Origin: Limonium bicolor
Lineage: Eukaryota > Streptophyta > Magnoliopsida > Caryophyllales > Plumbaginaceae
Length of the DNA: 64,000 nucleotides
Direction of reading: 5' to 3'
Assembly (NCBI GenBank): GCA_023374045.1
Contig: CM041780.1
Coordinates: 87,509,627-87,573,626, forward strand
The number at the start of each line of letters is the position of its first letter. Position 1 is the stretch's first letter. The notes beneath the pieces were generated by a model. The model saw only the letters and a list, made by a program, of their open reading frames with translations. It was not told the DNA's origin and did not search any database. The position numbers and the translations under genes were made by a program. Shown here in pieces: positions 45,290 to 55,350 of this stretch.

Positions 45290-45690
45290 CTTGTCTGGGC
45301 TAAATCGCCCCTCCGAGCGTCATGGTCTGGGCCAAATCGCCCCTCCTGCCATCATGAACTGGGCTGATTCGCCCCACCGCGTGTGACGAGCTCGCTCGCG
45401 TCACCTGTCGACACGAGCTCGCAAGGCTCGCCCCACGCATTGACACAAGCTTCTGACCGCCCCGCGTGTCACCCCGACAAACAACACGAGCTCTCTCACC
45501 TCGCCCCACCCATCGGCAAGATCTCGCAAGGCTCGTTCCGTGCATCGACATGAGCTTCTGGCCACCCCGCGTGTCACCCTGACAAACAACACGAGTGTGT
45601 GTGGCTCGCTCCACCCATTGTCATGAGTTGTCAAAACTCACCCTGCCCAGCGACACGCCTTGCCGTCATTCGCCCCGTCAGTTAACACAT
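45290..45690. repeat. GC-rich tandem repeats within PMD intron 1
   Basis: Three units of CTGGGCYRAATCGCCCC start near 45294, 45328 and 45360. Then about 105-bp units containing CTCGCAAGGCTCG and CCGCGTGTCACCC follow (45418 and 45523 starts). The block is sharply GC-rich inside AT-rich DNA. The long frames at 45300-45634 (minus) are repeat by-products. Confidence 0.75.
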
Positions 45691-46095
45691 TTTTGGGCCT
45701 TTTTGTTGATTTTTATATTAAGTAATGTATTTTGCTATTGTGTATAACATATATAATAAGCATAGTAAGTGATCCTGAAGCAAAAACGGTTAATAATTGT
45801 TGCTCTAAAACAAGCTCGCATTTTATCTTTGTTACCCTATATTAATAAAGATAAAAAAATTTAAATAGCCGTCGAACAGTAAAACTATGGGTTTTAGAGG
45901 TTGTATTGTAACAGACTAGTTTGTATTCTATTGTATTGTCCCTTATTTATATTGTTATTTAAGTGTTTACTTTGATTCGTTTATGTTGTAAATTGTCGCT
46001 TGGTTTTTATGTTGTTTAAGTGTTCACTTTGATTGTATTTTTTTTGTTTGATTTTTATATGATCTTTAATTGTATTTTGTTCAACTTGTGCAGTG

Positions 46096-46722
46096 ATGGA
46101 TAAGTTGAAAAAAGCTATGAAGAATGCGTACAACAGAAAGAAGAAAGACTGGAATGTGGAGCAGCCAATGACGGCTTTGTACTGTCATGCGCGTGTTGCT
46201 GGACAAGCCGGACCTAGTAATGTTGATCCTCCATGGCACTCCTCTTTCCACCCACAGCATAGTCATGCGGACCCTTCACGCCACTCATCTTTCCACCCAC
46301 AGCAGTCTATCATGGCCCCATCCCCTGCCCAGTCATTGGATGATTTCGACGCCTACGCACACATACCACAATCGAACATGCCAGTGGCTTCATCATCTGG
46401 TGGTGGTTGGGCTGCTACAGATCGGGCCGAGCTCCATAGCTCCAGCTTTGCTATAGAGGGTGAGGGTAGCAACCACCTGGAGCATGTGGAGGCACATACT
46501 TCTATTGGGGGCTGTTATCAAGACCCCCGTACCCCTTTAGACGCTCCTTTGGTTGACATGGATATCGATCCTCAGGACGTCGTTGGTGGAGACATTGTTG
46601 GTAGAGACACCGGTCATCATCCTGATGAAGAGAAGGACGAGGATGAGGACGACCCTGATCATGAGAGCGCGATTGATGAGGAAGATGCTCTCCATATCGA
46701 GCCCGTTGTTCCTACTCACTAG
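46096..46722 (+). CDS. N-terminal exon ORF of the PMD gene
   Basis: The start ATG at 46096 follows the splice acceptor by two bases; an earlier in-frame GTG is not used as a start. The product begins MDKLKKAMKNAYNRKKKDW, a basic stretch, then low-complexity His/Pro/Ser repeats (HSSFHPQ twice) and an acidic tail with a DEEKDEDEDDPDHE run (about residues 170-185). It ends at a TAG at 46720-46722. Downstream in the same frame RLTDVPIPGGP resembles the PMD lead-in, so the stop is probably a mutation. It has no recognised domain of its own. Confidence 0.5.
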   Translation: MDKLKKAMKNAYNRKKKDWNVEQPMTALYCHARVAGQAGPSNVDPPWHSSFHPQHSHADPSRHSSFHPQQSIMAPSPAQSLDDFDAYAHIPQSNMPVASSSGGGWAATDRAELHSSSFAIEGEGSNHLEHVEAHTSIGGCYQDPRTPLDAPLVDMDIDPQDVVGGDIVGRDTGHHPDEEKDEDEDDPDHESAIDEEDALHIEPVVPTH

Positions 46723-48242
46723 AGGCTTACAGATGTGCCTATACCTGGTGGTCCGCTACTGACTAGTGTCATCACTATTTTCGGGGGCATGTCATTGTTG
46801 ATCTTTGGTCAATGACTAAGGTATTTACTCTCTTATCTTTCACTTTATCATGTAGATTTAATTACTTTGTGTGTGTGTAAAGGTCGTGGTAGTTATCTAG
46901 GGGCGGGGTGTTTTGGGATTTAAAGCCCGAAACAGTTTGATCACGAACTAGCCGTTTAGCGAGATCTTTATTCCTTGCAAAAAGGAAAGGAATATGCTTA
47001 CGTATTCAGGCCTGCATCATCTACTAGAGATCACTTGGCCTTTAAATAACATGTCATTGATCTTTGCCTTTGTGAAGAGGTGGCTGTCGGACACCAACTC
47101 TTTCTACATGCCCTTTGGAGAGATGACGATCACACTGCATGATGTGTGGCAAATATTGAGGATCCCCATCATTGGTCATCCGGTTCTGGGGGACCCGTCA
47201 AACACTGAGCTTAAGGAGATGGCTGAGTGTTTAGGCTTTGACAAGGGCGTTCAGGCAATGACGGATTACATGTGGCATACTCGTGTTGTTCAGCTATGTC
47301 CACTGATTCAGTGGTGTTCGGCCGGGGAGAAGTTACCTATGAAGTAGGCGTGTGGTTGGTTCTACTATGTGATCATTACCACCATCTTTCCTAGGAAGGG
47401 GCATGGACGCATAAGTCCTCTGCCGTTCTGGTTAGTCAATCCCATGAGCTGACATGTGAAGCTACGGAAGTATGCATGAGGAGCAGGTACTCTTGCATGG
47501 TTGTATCGCCAGCTGGGGATAGCATCTCGTGTTGATTCTACTGGGATTGCTGGTTGTTTGACCCTTCTCGAGGTAAGTGTTTTAATGTACAACAATTACT
47601 AATAAATTTTCATTAATTCACATTAATAGTTGCCATAATTTATTTTTTAAATTTTCATAGTGTTGGATATATGCATACTTCCCCACTCTTAGGCCAGCAG
47701 TTAGTGTTGATTGGTGTGATGGGGATGATAGACCGTGGGCAATGAGATGGGTCAGATCCACCTCCCAGTAGAAAGATAAAGAGACGTTGGAGAACTACCG
47801 CAAGCATCTTGATACTCTGACAGCAATAAATGTAAGTGGTACACCAATTGCAGCTTATATTATTTACATTATTGTTTCTTATTGATGCTTACACTTCTCT
47901 GTGATGCAATGTAGATTGATTGGTTGCCCTACAGTCGAGAGAAGATGAATGAGAACAAGGGTCGCACTTGGTACATGGGTACCTTGCAGTACATGGGGGT
48001 GAATGAGCCATATATGCTGAAGTGCTGTCTTCGCCAATTCAGGTACGTTCTGTGTATCCCACCTGCCCCTATTAAACCAAACATACGATCCGAAGCAAAA
48101 TGGAGAAAAGGATCCTATAAATATGTGTACTCCACTATGTATAGTGTGTGGGACACCACACATGAGCGTGCTCTACTTCAAGGGTAAGGTAACAGTCATT
48201 GACTTGCCCAACACCTAGTTCAACGGCAAATGCGAAAAGTTA

Positions 48243-48306
48243 GGTTAAAAACGGTAACATGGTACAGACTATGATTGTATCTGGTACAAAAGTTACCGTT
48301 TTAACC
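48243..48306. repeat. Inverted repeat downstream of the PMD exons
   Basis: GGTTAAAAACGGTAAC (48243-48258) pairs with GTTACCGTTTTAACC (48292-48306) with one bulge. The loop also contains GGTACA and TGGTAC. It could be a terminator-like or element-end structure. Confidence 0.6.
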
Positions 48307-48340
48307 TTACACAATTACTTTTACTGACATTACAAGAATA

Positions 48341-48627
48341 TACCAGGTCACTGTTCTCGTACAATAGGACTGTATCCGGAACAAAGTGAATTAAAAGTTA
48401 CCGTTGTAATTAATTTTACCAGCTTGAGGTACACGTACCAGGTCACTGTTCCTGTGCAATAGGATTACATCTGGTACAAAGTGAATTAAAAGTTATAGTT
48501 GGTAATTACTTTTACCAGCTTGAGGTACACGTACTAGGTCACTGTTCCCGTACAATAGGACTGCATCCGGTACAAAGTGAATTAAAAGTTACTGTTGGTA
48601 ATTACTTTTACCAGCATGAGGTAACCT
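48341..48627 (+). repeat. Three-copy tandem repeat, about 95 bp, upstream of a promoter
   Basis: TACCAGGTCACTGTTC-type starts are at 48341, 48436 and 48532 (period 95 and 96). Each unit includes CAATAGGA, GGTACAAAGTGAATTAAAAG and AATTACTTTTACCAGC with small changes. Confidence 0.85.
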
Positions 48628-48659
48628 TGTAACCTTGTGATTAGCTCATGACCAGCCTC

Positions 48660-48667
48660 TATATAAG
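48660..48667 (+). promoter_or_regulatory. Putative TATA box of a second gene
   Basis: TATATAAG lies about 115 bp before an ATG. It is followed by a CT-rich leader (TTCCTCCTTTTCTTC). Confidence 0.6.
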
Positions 48668-48775
48668 GGATTCCTCCTTTTCTTCATTACACACTCACTT
48701 TCCATATTCTCCAATTTCTTACACCATCTCCAGACTCCCAAAAAACATTTTGTAGGAAACACCAAGTAGCTAGAC

Positions 48776-48826
48776 ATGAGTCATTCTTCAGATTCTGATC
48801 ATGACTACGTTCCAGTATCAAGCGAA
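48776..48826 (+). CDS. First exon of an unidentified gene, with E4 in its first intron
   Basis: The ATG at 48776 opens a 17-codon exon, MSHSSDSDHDYVPVSSE, ending exactly at a strong splice donor (GAA|GTAAGT, 48827). E4 starts at 48845, only 18 bases into the intron. The exon is acidic and Ser-rich, and further exons must lie beyond the window. TATA box, CT-rich leader, ATG and donor are all well formed, unlike the broken PMD gene next door. I do not recognise the family; it could also belong to the same mobile unit as the PMD gene. Confidence 0.5.
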
Positions 48827-48844
48827 GTAAGTATTTTATATTTT

Positions 48845-51800
48845 CTTGTAACACCCCTAGTCCTAAACCTGTAATATCGTCGCATGTCGTAGCATAATAA
48901 ATAACAATTCACAGCGGAAAATAAAACTAACTACCTTGGTGTTACACGCCGTTACTCACCCTTGTGGGTAACAAGGCATCCTTACTTTTTCCAACATTAC
49001 CACCTCTCACGCTGTGATGAACAGATACTGAGCACTCTAATTATTACAAACCAAATCCAACTAAATGAGCAACTAATGAAGTACAACAATCTCCTTATTA
49101 CATTACAAAATGAAACCAAAGGTGTTTATTGAAAACACCACTGCTACCCCCGTGTCCCGCACTCCGGCTTGAGTCTTCTTCAACAACCTGGAATGTTTGG
49201 CCCAATGAAGGGCTCAGCAATCAAAATGCTGGTATGCTAAATGTAGTCTTAAATCATTTGGTTTCCTTAAGTCGTTTTAGCCATCTTGATATTAGATTCA
49301 TTACATAAAATACCGGTTTACTAAGATAACAGTAATAACTGAAAACATTCAAACAACCACTTAACAATTCACCTGTAAACTTCAGTGTACAGTAGTACAC
49401 AAAACCAATAATCTCACATTAGTAATCCATAACAATCACCAAACAAGATACGCGCATTAAATTGTACTTGTTAGTTAGCCACCTGACCTTTACCTTTTAA
49501 ACCAATCACTTAACCTTTTTCCAACTAAATTTCCACCTCAGGCGTCATGTTAAGACAACCCTTAATAACTTGTTAATGGACAGTAGTCCCCTGTGTTCCT
49601 TTGGAACTGTTACCAGATGACCCTAGGCCCTGGTTAATTGACCGATCCGGTCGAACCTGTGCACCAACGGCAGTGCCTTCCGCCATCCCCGAATGTGGCT
49701 GATGGATTTCCTTTGAGTGACTCTCCATTGAAGTCTCTCGTAGTGATCACAATGCGCAACCAGAAAGTCGAAACGATCTGGATTCCTCTCTTATAAGTTA
49801 GCTCATTTTGTCAGTGACATATTAACCAATCCTTGAGTTAAGACTTTAACAGTTGACCTTCAGTTAGGTTCTATAACACCTTTAGGTCAGTTAGTCTTGT
49901 TCCAGTTTAGATGTATAAACTTCCAGTCATAAGACTTTCGCGTATAAATAAAACGCAACGAAGTTGAGCAATACAATATACAATATTATTCACATAAAAT
50001 CACAGATATCGCTCTTAAACAATTAACACATAATGTCTGGACCTTAGGATAATCCTTAGGACATTCAGACCACACAATTAACATACCGTTCACCAAGTAA
50101 CTGCTAGCTTGACAAATTCCTGTTCAGTAGTTCCTTCCCGTACGCTGTTATATAAACATGCAATACCAGGTATTATTAATATAACTACTCATTAAATATT
50201 ACAGTACTGTCACTATAGAGTTTATTTACGTAGTATACTAACTCCGTATGTTCTTTAGTTGCCCCTGTTATTTTGACAGCGGTTTCTAGGTAGTTTAACA
50301 GTTCGTTATTTTATGTGATATTCACAAGTGATAATGAATTTTCACCTTGTAGTATATTTCTACTTCCTTAATTATATACTCATAATTTTTTCCACTTATT
50401 CTTTATATTATATCCCTTGGCCATTTTTATTATAACCACAATTATTCTATAAACTTTATATTATACTCCTTAATATACCATAATACAATATATTACCTAG
50501 TTTTACTTCCTTTCCTTATCAAATTACCAAACCAACCTTATTAATTCAGTATATATATATTATACCCAACAACTTAATAAATTACTAATAACTACATATA
50601 GTTTCTGGTAATAATAATTCGAACCCATTAACTTTTACAACTTACCAAACAACCATATACTTTTATAATTACTAGATACCCATATTAATTTTTGAAAATT
50701 GTAAAACAATTATATTAACTTCAATAAATTGCCAAATAACCTTATAACTTTTATAATTCCCTAATTACCCACATTAACCTTTGCAATTATTAATTAACCA
50801 TACTACCTTTTTAATTTACTAATTAGCCACTTAATATTTCGGTAATTCCAAAATGGATATTCTAATTTTTATAAATTACCAAACAACCTCATTAATTTTC
50901 GGTCTTGACATATACTTTCCTTATATTTACATTTTAATCCCAAAACTTTATATAAGTTACATATTAACTTATAAATTATAGTTTTAATATTTAATTCATT
51001 AAAATAACCAAAACAATCCACAACTTTCTTCAATTTTCATTTCCGCCCCATATTAAATTCTATTTTTCATATATACTTCCATAAATTACATATTCACCCC
51101 AAAAATTTTATAAACTTAATATTTTATGTCATAAATCATTTTAACCCAAAGTTTTTGGTCAACACTTTGACCAAGACTTTATTTCATAATTAATACTTTA
51201 ATAAACCCATAAAATCATAAGAAATTCGGTTTCACCTCTTATCTTCCCAATATTTACAAAATAGTCCCAAAACCTTATAAATTGTTATTTTAACACTTAA
51301 CCACTTATTTAAATTCACCAAAATTCATAATATTAATTCCTACCTTATATTATAACATAAATATACCAATCAAACCCTTTAATTCTCGGCAATCCCATTT
51401 AATACACCAAACTTTTCAAAATTTACATTTTAACCACATAACTTATTAAACTAGCCATTTAAATACTTGTAGCTATTTTTAATATTCCCAAAATTTATAA
51501 TATAAGTTAATATACTTATATATTCGAAAATCACCAATTTAAGCTTTTAACTCTCGACTTTAATTTCATTTTATTATATAGTTTCCAAAACTTGATTTAA
51601 ACCTTATAATAAATACATATAAATGTATATAAGTCATATAACACTTCTAAAAATTATGCTAACGACTTAGAATGATTATAATCTCAAAATAGAACAATTA
51701 AACCTTAGATAATTCGGTTTATATTTATATGCATCCTAATTAATTTTTGTGACACATATTTTATACCTTAAGGTAATAATCTTACCTTATATGTTATAAA

Positions 51801-54404
51801 TTATTTTCTTGACAATATAGCCTATGATTTTCGGCCTTAATTTATTTTAAGGTTATACATAATTTTTATACCAAGGTTTGAAGCTTAACTCAAGCTTAAA
51901 CTTAATAAACCTTAATTATATAAACTTACTCCTTAAATCAAGACAATTCTTGTACTTGATTTTCTCCTTGAATTCCAAGCTCTCCAAATGCTATTTTGAT
52001 GTAGAGAATTCGGCCACCTTATATATATTTAGGAGATCCATTTGTTAGACTTCTAACAAAAATTATAAATAAGATTTGGAGTAGTTTTACAAGAGTTTAC
52101 CTTAGGAATTTATCAAGGTATTTTTGATACACCTTGTGATGATTGTAGATCCAAGTTTCCTTCATGAAATAATGAAGAAAATATAGATTTAGAAGCTCTT
52201 AAATTTTCGAAAATGATTTAGGTAATTACTTAGGATTTTTCAACATAAAAATATACCTTAACTTGATCTTGTTTTTGTGTGTTGTTGAATCTAGGAATCT
52301 CCTTGGAGCATATATGCTTGGCGATTTCTTGTAGGTTTGCTAGGATGATTTCTTGCTTCAAGACTTAGTAGATTTAACTATGAATTTTCATAGAAATGGT
52401 GTTAGGACTTAATTCACCATTAATGGAGCTTTAGAGCTCTAAGGAATTAACTAACAATGGAAGAAGAAAAGAGAGGATAGGAACACTTACACAACCGGCC
52501 AAGGTGCTGGCAAGGAAGAAATGAGAGTTCACGTAAGGTATTAAGGCATTGGAATGAAGGGAAACAACTTGGAAATTATTGTCATTATCCTATGATTTGT
52601 TTCGATTATTTGCTCTCATTATTGACTACTAAAGTTACTCCATTTAGCATAGTCATACGACTGGGTGGAAGAATTATGGAGTCTTTGATTGCTAGTTGTA
52701 ACTATAAGACAAATGCAAGTTAGGTAGATGTAATAATCTAGCATTTTTCTAAGTTAATTGTTGTCTTCTTTACTAGTCTTTTACGGTAATGTAGTGTCCA
52801 TTAGGCAATTGATTTCTTTGTCATTTAAGCCTAGAGAACATGGCTAATTAGTAGATGTCTTAGTTTAATTATGGTACAGCAACTACACCCATTTTTCTTT
52901 GCTAAAAATCGGACATGTGAGCTGTTTGGAGACACTTGATTTTGTCAATATTAGGCAAGGAATTAGACATAGTTAGGTAGTGTATTATTTAGACTTAAGC
53001 ACAGCAATAATTACCCTTGTCTATGTATAGAAATCGGCTGCACTATAGGATAGAACATGGGTGTTTGCTTATCTAGTCACCATCTTTATATTATTGTAAA
53101 CTAACTTTACTTTTAGCATTTTTAATTTCATTCCTTGTCATATACTAATCCTCCTTGCTTATCTTTGCAGGTTATACGTGGATGAGGCTTCATTTGATGG
53201 TATTATTTGATACATTATAATGCAACACATGCTGGATGAGTCACACTTGCATAAGACCAAGTTTTGAATTAAAACTAGTCACAATTGACTCATTTTGACG
53301 CATGGTATAGAGATCAGATGGGATTAATTTTTCATTTGATTTTTGTTACACTATATTTTAATAAGACCATACTAATATGTATAATAGGTTTCAGCATTTA
53401 ATTGGTACATTTATACCATGGTAAAAGATGAAAGTTTTAAGGTAAAAATGCTGATTTTAGGTATCTTTTTGACTCAAAAATCGCCCCCATTTGTACTATG
53501 AATTTAGTACTGGAATTAATTGATTTATATGGTAAATTTATCCTATTTTAGGATTATTAACTCGTGGCTCCTCAAAAACTTCAAGGCAATTGCGTAAAAC
53601 GCATTTTTGTGACACCCGAAGGTGCGTTTTTGTGCTTTAAGGATTTTTCTGGGAATTAATTAGTCGCTATGACTTCCAAGTGTTTATTGACATTTTTTAT
53701 AGTCAATAATAATATATTAAGGTGTTACATTGAGTTATATGGGGTTATATAAACTTGTAACTCAATTTTCGGGCTAACGGAACACTCCCGGGGCAAAAAG
53801 GAGCGTTAAGGAATTCGTCCGAGCACTTTGCGTATTTTTGAAAAAGTAGCTCGAGCATTCTCTTTAGGATGGTGAATATTAATGTTAGGAACTCTTAGAA
53901 TAATTTATTTTGGGGTTTGTGCCACTTTGGTACCTCTCCGAGGCACTCCCGTGGGTTTATGGGTCCTCATCGAAAACCCCCGAGCACTTTGTCTCTAACT
54001 GAGAATCTATCTTGAGAACTTCATCTTAAATGTTCATTAAAGTTTTATTGTACATTTATAATGACGTGTAATGCTTTACTTTATTTTATAAGGTATTTCC
54101 GGGACTTTCGGGTCTTAAGGGGCCCTTAAGGGAACTCCTGGGCACATTGTACTTTTACTCAGTTCTAACTGAGGACTTGTGTTTTAAAGGTCATAAAATG
54201 ATACTTGGTTAACTTCATATGAGTTTTATAACTTATATTACTTGTTTAACTTACGGTCGGCCTTTAATGCACGTTTTTAACCTTAAAGAGTTTAGGTGCG
54301 TTTTTTTAACGCCCAAGTGTTTATATGCTTTCTTAGGGTTTAATAACCCCCAAATAATGTTTATTTACTTATATTTAATTATTTAAATGTTAGGGGTATT
54401 TCAG
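48845..54404 (-). repeat. E4 3' LTR (5,560 bp)
   Basis: On the minus strand it begins TGAAATACCCC (54404) and ends GGGGTGTTACA (48845). It carries the LTR-end hairpin (48948-48977) and an AGCGGAA-type motif near 48916. The stretch 50300-52000 is very AT-rich with no coding signal. The frame near 52457 has a stop in this copy but not in the other LTR, so it is not a conserved gene. Confidence 0.93.
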
Positions 54405-54444
54405 TCTACCCCCCCCCCCCTTAAAAGGACTTCGTCCCGAAGTC
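54405..54444 (-). promoter_or_regulatory. Polypurine tract and pre-LTR hairpin of E4
   Basis: Reading minus: hairpin GACTTCG-GGA-CGAAGTC (54444-54428), then TTTTAA, eleven G (54420-54410), TAGAC, then the LTR. The G run length may be uncertain in assembly. Confidence 0.8.
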
Positions 54445-54854
54445 ATAACTTATACTTACATATCCTATGGAATCAAGTTTCTCGTATCTATTCTCTGTAT
54501 GCTTATCATTCCTGGGTGTCAATACTACAGTGACACCTCTACATTCCATCTGCAATCCGAGTTTTATGCAATTCATACATATACATAGTCTTACTCTTGA
54601 CATTCAATATAATCATAACACAAATAACTTGGTAAATACTGTAAGGTAGATAAGTGCTTCCATAAACATCCAAGTGTTACATAGAACACACAAATAATCA
54701 TTCAAGTGTCACATAGGACATAACAATAACCAACCAAATGTCACATAGGACATATCAACAACCATTTAACCAATTGCACACATGCGCAACAATCAAACAC
54801 AAATAACCATACACAAAACCAATATAGACTGCAGATATGCAAGTCGCATGTGGT
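54445..54854. other. E4 segment between the two polypurine motifs
   Basis: It is non-coding. Near 54668-54750 a CAAGTGTCACATAGRACA-like unit occurs three times about 40 bases apart, a short tandem repeat. Confidence 0.5.
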
Positions 54855-54884
54855 GCTCTACCCCCCTTAAAAAGGGTTACGCCC
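54855..54884 (-). promoter_or_regulatory. First (internal) polypurine-type motif of E4
   Basis: Minus strand: GGGCGTAACCC, then TTTTTAAGGGGGG, then TAGAGC. It lies just after the integrase remnant and matches E1 14244-14272 and E2 29757-29786. Confidence 0.5.
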
Positions 54885-54910
54885 TCGTACCCCCACAAGT
54901 ATACACACAA

Positions 54911-55350
54911 CTAAGAGAAAATTGTTGGATACTTGTCTCGCATGGAGTCTTCTAGCTCCCATGTCGCCTCCTAAATGTCGTGGTTTGACCACAAAACCTT
55001 GACCATTGTAATGGTCTTGTTCTTGGTTTCCCTAGTCTTGGATTTTAATATGAGAATTGGGGTCTCCTCATATCTAAGTGTAGGATCTAGTTCGAGTGTC
55101 TCGGGCTCTAAGATAAATCTAATTTGTAAGCTAATGGGGCCACTCGCTCCGTAATAAGGTACGGTCCTACATACTTCGGGCTAAGCTTGCCCTTCTGCCC
55201 AAATCTAAAAATTCCTTTCGTAGGTGAAACTCTAAGGAAGACTCGATCGCCTACTGCGAACTCGAGGTCTCTCCTATGGACGTCAGCGTATGACTCCTGT
55301 CCGTTTACAAGGTATAGCCCTCAAGAATCTATATATTCTCTAACAAGTTT
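54911..55350 (-). pseudogene. E4 integrase C-terminus with chromodomain-like tail (Tekay/Del type)
   Basis: Minus frames read ESYADVHRRDLEFAVGDRVF, RFGQKGKLSPKYVGPYLITE and VAPLAYKLDLS. A shift follows, then LEPETLELDPTLRYEETPI, TITMVKVLWSNHD and ATWELEDSMRDKYPTIF, ending at a TAG (54911-54913). This is the GPF/Y-type end of Ty3/gypsy integrases followed by a chromodomain-like tail of chromoviruses. About 30 residues around the usual VHDVFHVS segment are missing between the parts, and there are stops at DLS* and HDI*. It is non-functional. Confidence 0.75.

Larger units (their letters stand above)
45010..48187 (+). pseudogene. Plant mobile domain (PMD, PF10536-like) gene, broken
   Basis: Proposed structure: leader exon to 45151, intron 45152-46093 (GTGAGT...TGTGCAG), exon 46094-46820, intron 46821-46882, exon 46883-47572, intron 47573-47660, exon 47661-47831, intron 47832-47914, last exon 47915-48187. 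PMD signatures: FVKRWLSDTNSFYMPFGEMT, ITLHDVWQILRIPIIGHPVL (47070-47190), GAGTLAWLYRQLG, AGCLTLLE, then CWIYAYFPTLRP, then IDWLPYSREK and MLKCCLRQFR. Defects: TAG at 46720-46722, a one-base shift near 46785, TAG at 47345-47347 and two TGA in 47440-47480. PMD proteins include MAIL1/MAIN-like proteins and domains carried by MULE-type transposons. The N-terminal exon is acidic (DEEKDEDEDD). Confidence 0.75.

Noticed and set aside
45300..45634. Two long minus-strand ORFs with internal repeats
   Set aside because: They arise from the GC-rich tandem block, which lies inside a probable intron on the other strand.
48341..48627. Possible satellite or centromeric repeat
   Set aside because: There are only three units and they sit next to a promoter; no long array is present.
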